From JBCDIQ01 sp039024295 (lineage in GTDB: Bacteria; Bacteroidota; Bacteroidia; J057), in NCBI GenBank assembly GCA_039024295.1, contig JBCDIQ010000249.1:1-8735 (forward strand): DNA of 8,735 bases, read 5' to 3'. The position numbers and the translations under genes were made by a program. Shown here piece after piece: positions 6,583 to 8,735 of the stretch; the first letter of the stretch is position 1, and each line of letters begins with the position of its first letter. Under the pieces are notes generated by a model. The model was not told where the DNA came from and did not search any database. It saw only the letters and a list, made by a program, of their open reading frames with translations.

Positions 6583-7572
6583 CTACCACCGGAAAGCTGC
6601 CCCTGCAAATGCAAGGCCACCCCCAGAGCCAATCATCATGATAAGGTCGCCCTTGTTGACTTTTCCCTGACTGACTGCTTCGTCTAGTGCCATAGGTATA
6701 CAGGCTGAGCCGGTGTATCCATAATGGTGCATGACGGTATGCGCCTTTTCGTGGGGAATTCCTAAAATGTCCAGGGTTTCCCGTATGCTGTTGATATTTA
6801 TTTGGGTAAAAAAGAACTGGTCAACATCCTCCGGCTTTGCCCCTATTCTTTCACACAACTCCTTCACCATTTCGGACCACATCTGAGGGTTAAGTTCCGG
6901 GGGAAACTTCTTTACGAATTTAAGCAATTGATCCTGGTTTTGCAGGCTTTTTTCACCTATAGGTATACGGGTACCACCCCCGTAGATTCCCATCCAGCCA
7001 TTGTATTGACCCTGGGTTTGGAGCTTGGATGCAAGGAATCCTGATTCGTTCCCTTCTTTTGCCGAAAGAATTACTGCACCGGCTCCGTCAGCAAAAAGGG
7101 TTACCGTCTTTTTGTCATGTAGGTTCAGGTACTTGCTCATGGCATACGCCCCTATGACAAGTACGTGCTTATACTGGTCATCAGACCTGATGTATTTACT
7201 GCCAACATCCAGGGCAGTTACAAAGCCTGCACAGGCCGTATTCAGGTCAAATGATCCTGCATTTACAGCACCCAATCGATCCTGAACCACCGAGGCAGTA
7301 GAAGGGGAGATGAATTCGGGTGTGTCTGTCGCAATAATAATCAAGTTGAGGTCTTCAGCAGTAAGTCCTGCTCGTTCAAGTGCAACCTTGGCCGCACCTA
7401 CGCACAAGTCTGCTGTCGCTTCCTCCTCGGTACACCAATGACGTTCATATATTTCGACATTTTCCTTGAGCCAGGTATCTACGTCTGTACCTAGTAACTC
7501 ATTGAAATAGGCATTAGGAACCACTTTCTCCGGTACAAACATACCGGTAGATTGAATGACGGCATTAGCCAT
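6583..7572 (-). CDS. KASIII/FabH-like condensing enzyme with altered triad
   Basis: A protein of 329 residues, full length for ketoacyl synthase III. The nucleophile Cys114 sits in NTACAGF, ADGAGAVIL (161-169) is intact, and the C-terminal block GSGGGLAFAGAAF (315-327) matches the family. Aligned without gaps to E. coli FabH from memory, the catalytic His244 (PHQAN) falls on Thr256 (FTQIN) and Asn274 (GNTS) on Tyr286 (GYTG). The two residues that assist malonyl-ACP decarboxylation are therefore replaced. It may be a Cys-only acyltransferase, or a thiolase-fold enzyme that condenses without decarboxylation; His282-His283 nearby could substitute. I chose ATG 7572 (MANAVIQSTGMFVPEK, the usual family N-terminus) over an in-frame ATG at 7629, whose extra 19 residues run into a terminator-like hairpin. 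It lies between the SDR and ligase genes. Calling it fabH would overstate the evidence. Confidence 0.9.
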   Translation of the reverse strand: MANAVIQSTGMFVPEKVVPNAYFNELLGTDVDTWLKENVEIYERHWCTEEEATADLCVGAAKVALERAGLTAEDLNLIIIATDTPEFISPSTASVVQDRLGAVNAGSFDLNTACAGFVTALDVGSKYIRSDDQYKHVLVIGAYAMSKYLNLHDKKTVTLFADGAGAVILSAKEGNESGFLASKLQTQGQYNGWMGIYGGGTRIPIGEKSLQNQDQLLKFVKKFPPELNPQMWSEMVKELCERIGAKPEDVDQFFFTQININSIRETLDILGIPHEKAHTVMHHYGYTGSACIPMALDEAVSQGKVNKGDLIMMIGSGGGLAFAGAAFRW

Positions 7573-7617
7573 AAATAGAATGGAATTAGGATGAGATAGA
7601 AATATGAAATAAAAATG

Positions 7618-7645
7618 GCCAACCGCCAATCAGATGACGGTTGGC
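7618..7645 (-). terminator. Intrinsic terminator after the SDR gene
   Basis: On the minus strand GCCAACCG and CGGTTGGC (7645-7638 and 7625-7618) form a perfect 8-bp GC-rich stem with a 12-base loop, followed by CATTTTTATTTCATATTT. It starts 39 bases after the SDR stop codon and 45 bases before the KASIII ATG. The stem plus T-run is the classical rho-independent form, so the KASIII gene may depend on read-through or on its own promoter. Confidence 0.6.
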
Positions 7646-7684
7646 TCAAGTCAAGATAGCAACTAAACTATAAACTAATCGTTA

Positions 7685-8431
7685 TCAGATGGATACGCCT
7701 CCATCTACACTGATGGTTGCACCATTAATGAAGGCCGCTTCATCGGAAGCCAGGAACACATAGGTGTTGGCGATATCTTCAGGCTTGCCAAATGTTCCCA
7801 GCGGAGTTTTTCCTTCAATCATTTTGATGACTTTCTCTGGAATGGATTCAATCATTTCGGTGGCGATAAAACCAGGAGCTACTGCATTTACCCGAATCCC
7901 CTTACGGCCGAGCTCGCGCGCCCAAACTTTTGTCATGCCAATTACCCCTGCTTTGGTGGCTACATAATTGGTCTGGCCAAAGTTTCCGTATAATCCTACT
8001 ACGGAAGAGGCATTGACGATAGAGCCAGACTTTTGCTCTATCATTGCACTGGCAACTGCCTGGGTACAGTTAAATACCCCAGTGAGGTTTACATCCAATA
8101 CTTGCTGCCACTGTTCTGGCTGCATTTTCATTAAAGTTGAATCACGGGTAATACCGGCATTGTTAATTAAAACGTCAACAGAGCCATATTTTTTCTGTAG
8201 GTACCCTACGGCTACCTTCACTTCATCCAGCTTAGTGGTGTCTACTTTGCTAAATTCAACGGTTGCTCCTGTAGCGGTGGCAATTTCACTGGCAGTGCCT
8301 TCTCCTTTTTCTTTGTTCACATCCCAGATAATGACTATTGCGCCCTCTTGGGCAAATCTCAAGGCAGTAGCCTTACCAATACCCTGTGCACCACCCGTCA
8401 CGATAGCCACTTTACTTTTCAATCGATCCAT
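7685..8431 (-). CDS. FabG-type short-chain dehydrogenase/reductase
   Basis: A protein of 248 residues, the classical SDR length. It has the Rossmann motif TGGAQGIG (12-19), NNAG (90-93), and the catalytic tetrad Asn115, Ser143, Tyr156 and Lys160 (in NYVATK). PGFIATEM (186-193) and the C-terminal NGATISVDGG follow. The pattern fits 3-oxoacyl-ACP or 3-oxoacyl-CoA reductases (FabG/PhaB type), which reduce a beta-keto group to a 3-hydroxyacyl. Asp37 at the end of the second beta strand (VIIWDVN) is the acidic residue that usually favours NAD(H) over NADP(H), which is unlike typical FabG. The ATG at 8431 fits the family N-terminus. It is first of the four minus-strand lipid-type genes and is followed by a probable terminator. 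Whether it serves primary fatty-acid synthesis or this pathway is not decided by sequence; the neighbours favour the latter. Confidence 0.92.
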   Translation of the reverse strand: MDRLKSKVAIVTGGAQGIGKATALRFAQEGAIVIIWDVNKEKGEGTASEIATATGATVEFSKVDTTKLDEVKVAVGYLQKKYGSVDVLINNAGITRDSTLMKMQPEQWQQVLDVNLTGVFNCTQAVASAMIEQKSGSIVNASSVVGLYGNFGQTNYVATKAGVIGMTKVWARELGRKGIRVNAVAPGFIATEMIESIPEKVIKMIEGKTPLGTFGKPEDIANTYVFLASDEAAFINGATISVDGGVSI

Positions 8432-8485
8432 GCTTATAAATGGTTAAGTTGATATAGAAATTGAAAGGCTCATAGCGAGCTTTTA

Positions 8486-8514
8486 ATATATCATGTTCGT
8501 CTTATATGATATAT
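8486..8514. promoter_or_regulatory. AT-rich inverted repeat upstream of the SDR gene
   Basis: ATATATCAT (8486-8494) and ATGATATAT (8506-8514) are perfect 9-base arms around an 11-base spacer, 55-83 bases upstream of the SDR start. This is the expected position of a promoter and operator for the SDR gene. The surrounding DNA is extremely AT-rich and contains further ATAT/TGATAT strings, so part of the symmetry may be chance. I see no convincing TAnnTTTG box. Confidence 0.3.
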
Positions 8515-8694
8515 GATAATCTATATATACGTTCTTTATTACCAATCTCTCCTTGGAAAATGAGCAAATACCAAGGTTGACCCAAGGGGATTATAAATGG
8601 GAAGAATTATATTAGTTCGTTGAAAATCAGGAAAATAGGAACATCATTTTAATGTCCTGACTGAAATAGGGGGTATGTAAGGCAATCCATGAGA

Positions 8695-8735
8695 TTACCC
8701 CTTCTTTTCATTAAGAGCTTCCCGCAAGCTCCGGT
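8695..8735 (-). CDS. Possible 3' end of a gene entering from the right
   Basis: On the minus strand one frame is open from the window edge to a TAA at 8695-8697 and ends in RSLREALNEKKG. The charged, helix-like tail looks like a natural protein C-terminus. Twelve codons are too few to be sure, and nothing identifies the protein. To its left an imperfect hairpin (AGGAACAT / ATGTCCT, 8637-8658, one bulge) could be its terminator. A competing plus-strand frame from ATG 8689 is also open to the edge. Confidence 0.25.
   Translation of the reverse strand, partial: RSLREALNEKKG

Noticed and set aside
6504..6632. Extended N-terminus of the acyl-CoA synthetase (43 extra residues)
   Set aside because: It overlaps the 3' end of the KASIII gene, reads through a perfect hairpin and adds residues unlike the family. 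The ATG at 6503 gives the normal length.
7573..7629. Extended N-terminus of the KASIII protein (19 extra residues)
   Set aside because: The extension is hydrophobic and unlike the family, and it starts inside the terminator-like hairpin. The ATG at 7572 gives the standard N-terminus.
4077..8431. Straight assignment of the four genes as oleABCD
   Set aside because: The hydrolase has a Ser nucleophile, the SDR is a short classical type, and the KASIII lacks the catalytic His and Asn that OleA keeps. Only the class content matches.
8689..8735. Plus-strand frame starting at ATG 8689 and open to the window edge
   Set aside because: Only 15 codons, no upstream signals, and it overlaps a more protein-like minus-strand tail. 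It cannot be judged without sequence beyond the edge.
1..8735. CRISPR array, insertion sequence, attachment site or replication origin
   Set aside because: I found no regularly spaced direct repeats, no transposase or integrase gene, no target-site duplications and no DnaA-box cluster in the window.

Overview
The window looks like chromosomal DNA of a member of the Bacteroidota. The best marker is a large secreted protein (2129-4021) with a signal peptide, a glycine-rich body and a C-terminal type IX secretion (T9SS) sorting domain, a system confined to that phylum. The lack of Shine-Dalgarno-like sequences before the starts and the moderate GC content fit. I cannot assign class or genus; the style resembles Saprospiria or Cytophagia, but that is an impression.

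Layout from left to right: (1) 1-895 is AT-rich with no convincing gene but several inverted repeats. (2) 896-1915, minus strand, is a radical SAM/SPASM protein with an apparent TTG start. (3) 1916-2128 is a divergent intergenic region with three dyads. (4) 2129-4021, plus strand, is the T9SS-secreted glycine-rich protein, carrying an in-frame G8 homopolymer. (5) 4077-8431, minus strand, holds four co-directional genes. In transcription order they are a FabG-type SDR reductase, a KASIII/FabH-like condensing enzyme, an AMP-forming acyl-CoA synthetase and an alpha/beta hydrolase. (6) 8432-8735 is an AT-rich upstream region, possibly with the last codons of another minus-strand gene at the right edge.

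The four lipid-type genes make a plausible small acyl-modifying pathway: activate an acid, join acyl units, reduce a ketone, hydrolyse a product. The set of enzyme classes matches the olefin/beta-lactone OleABCD pathway, but the members visibly belong to other subfamilies (Ser rather than Asp hydrolase nucleophile, short classical SDR). The KASIII member keeps its catalytic Cys but replaces both the His and the Asn of the FabH triad (Thr256 and Tyr286), so it is unlikely to be an ordinary malonyl-ACP-decarboxylating FabH. Hairpins lie in the SDR-KASIII gap (terminator-like) and in the KASIII-ligase gap (perfect 11-bp stem), so expression of the four genes is probably not uniform. The cassette with the atypical KASIII is the most interesting part of the window; its product cannot be deduced from sequence alone.
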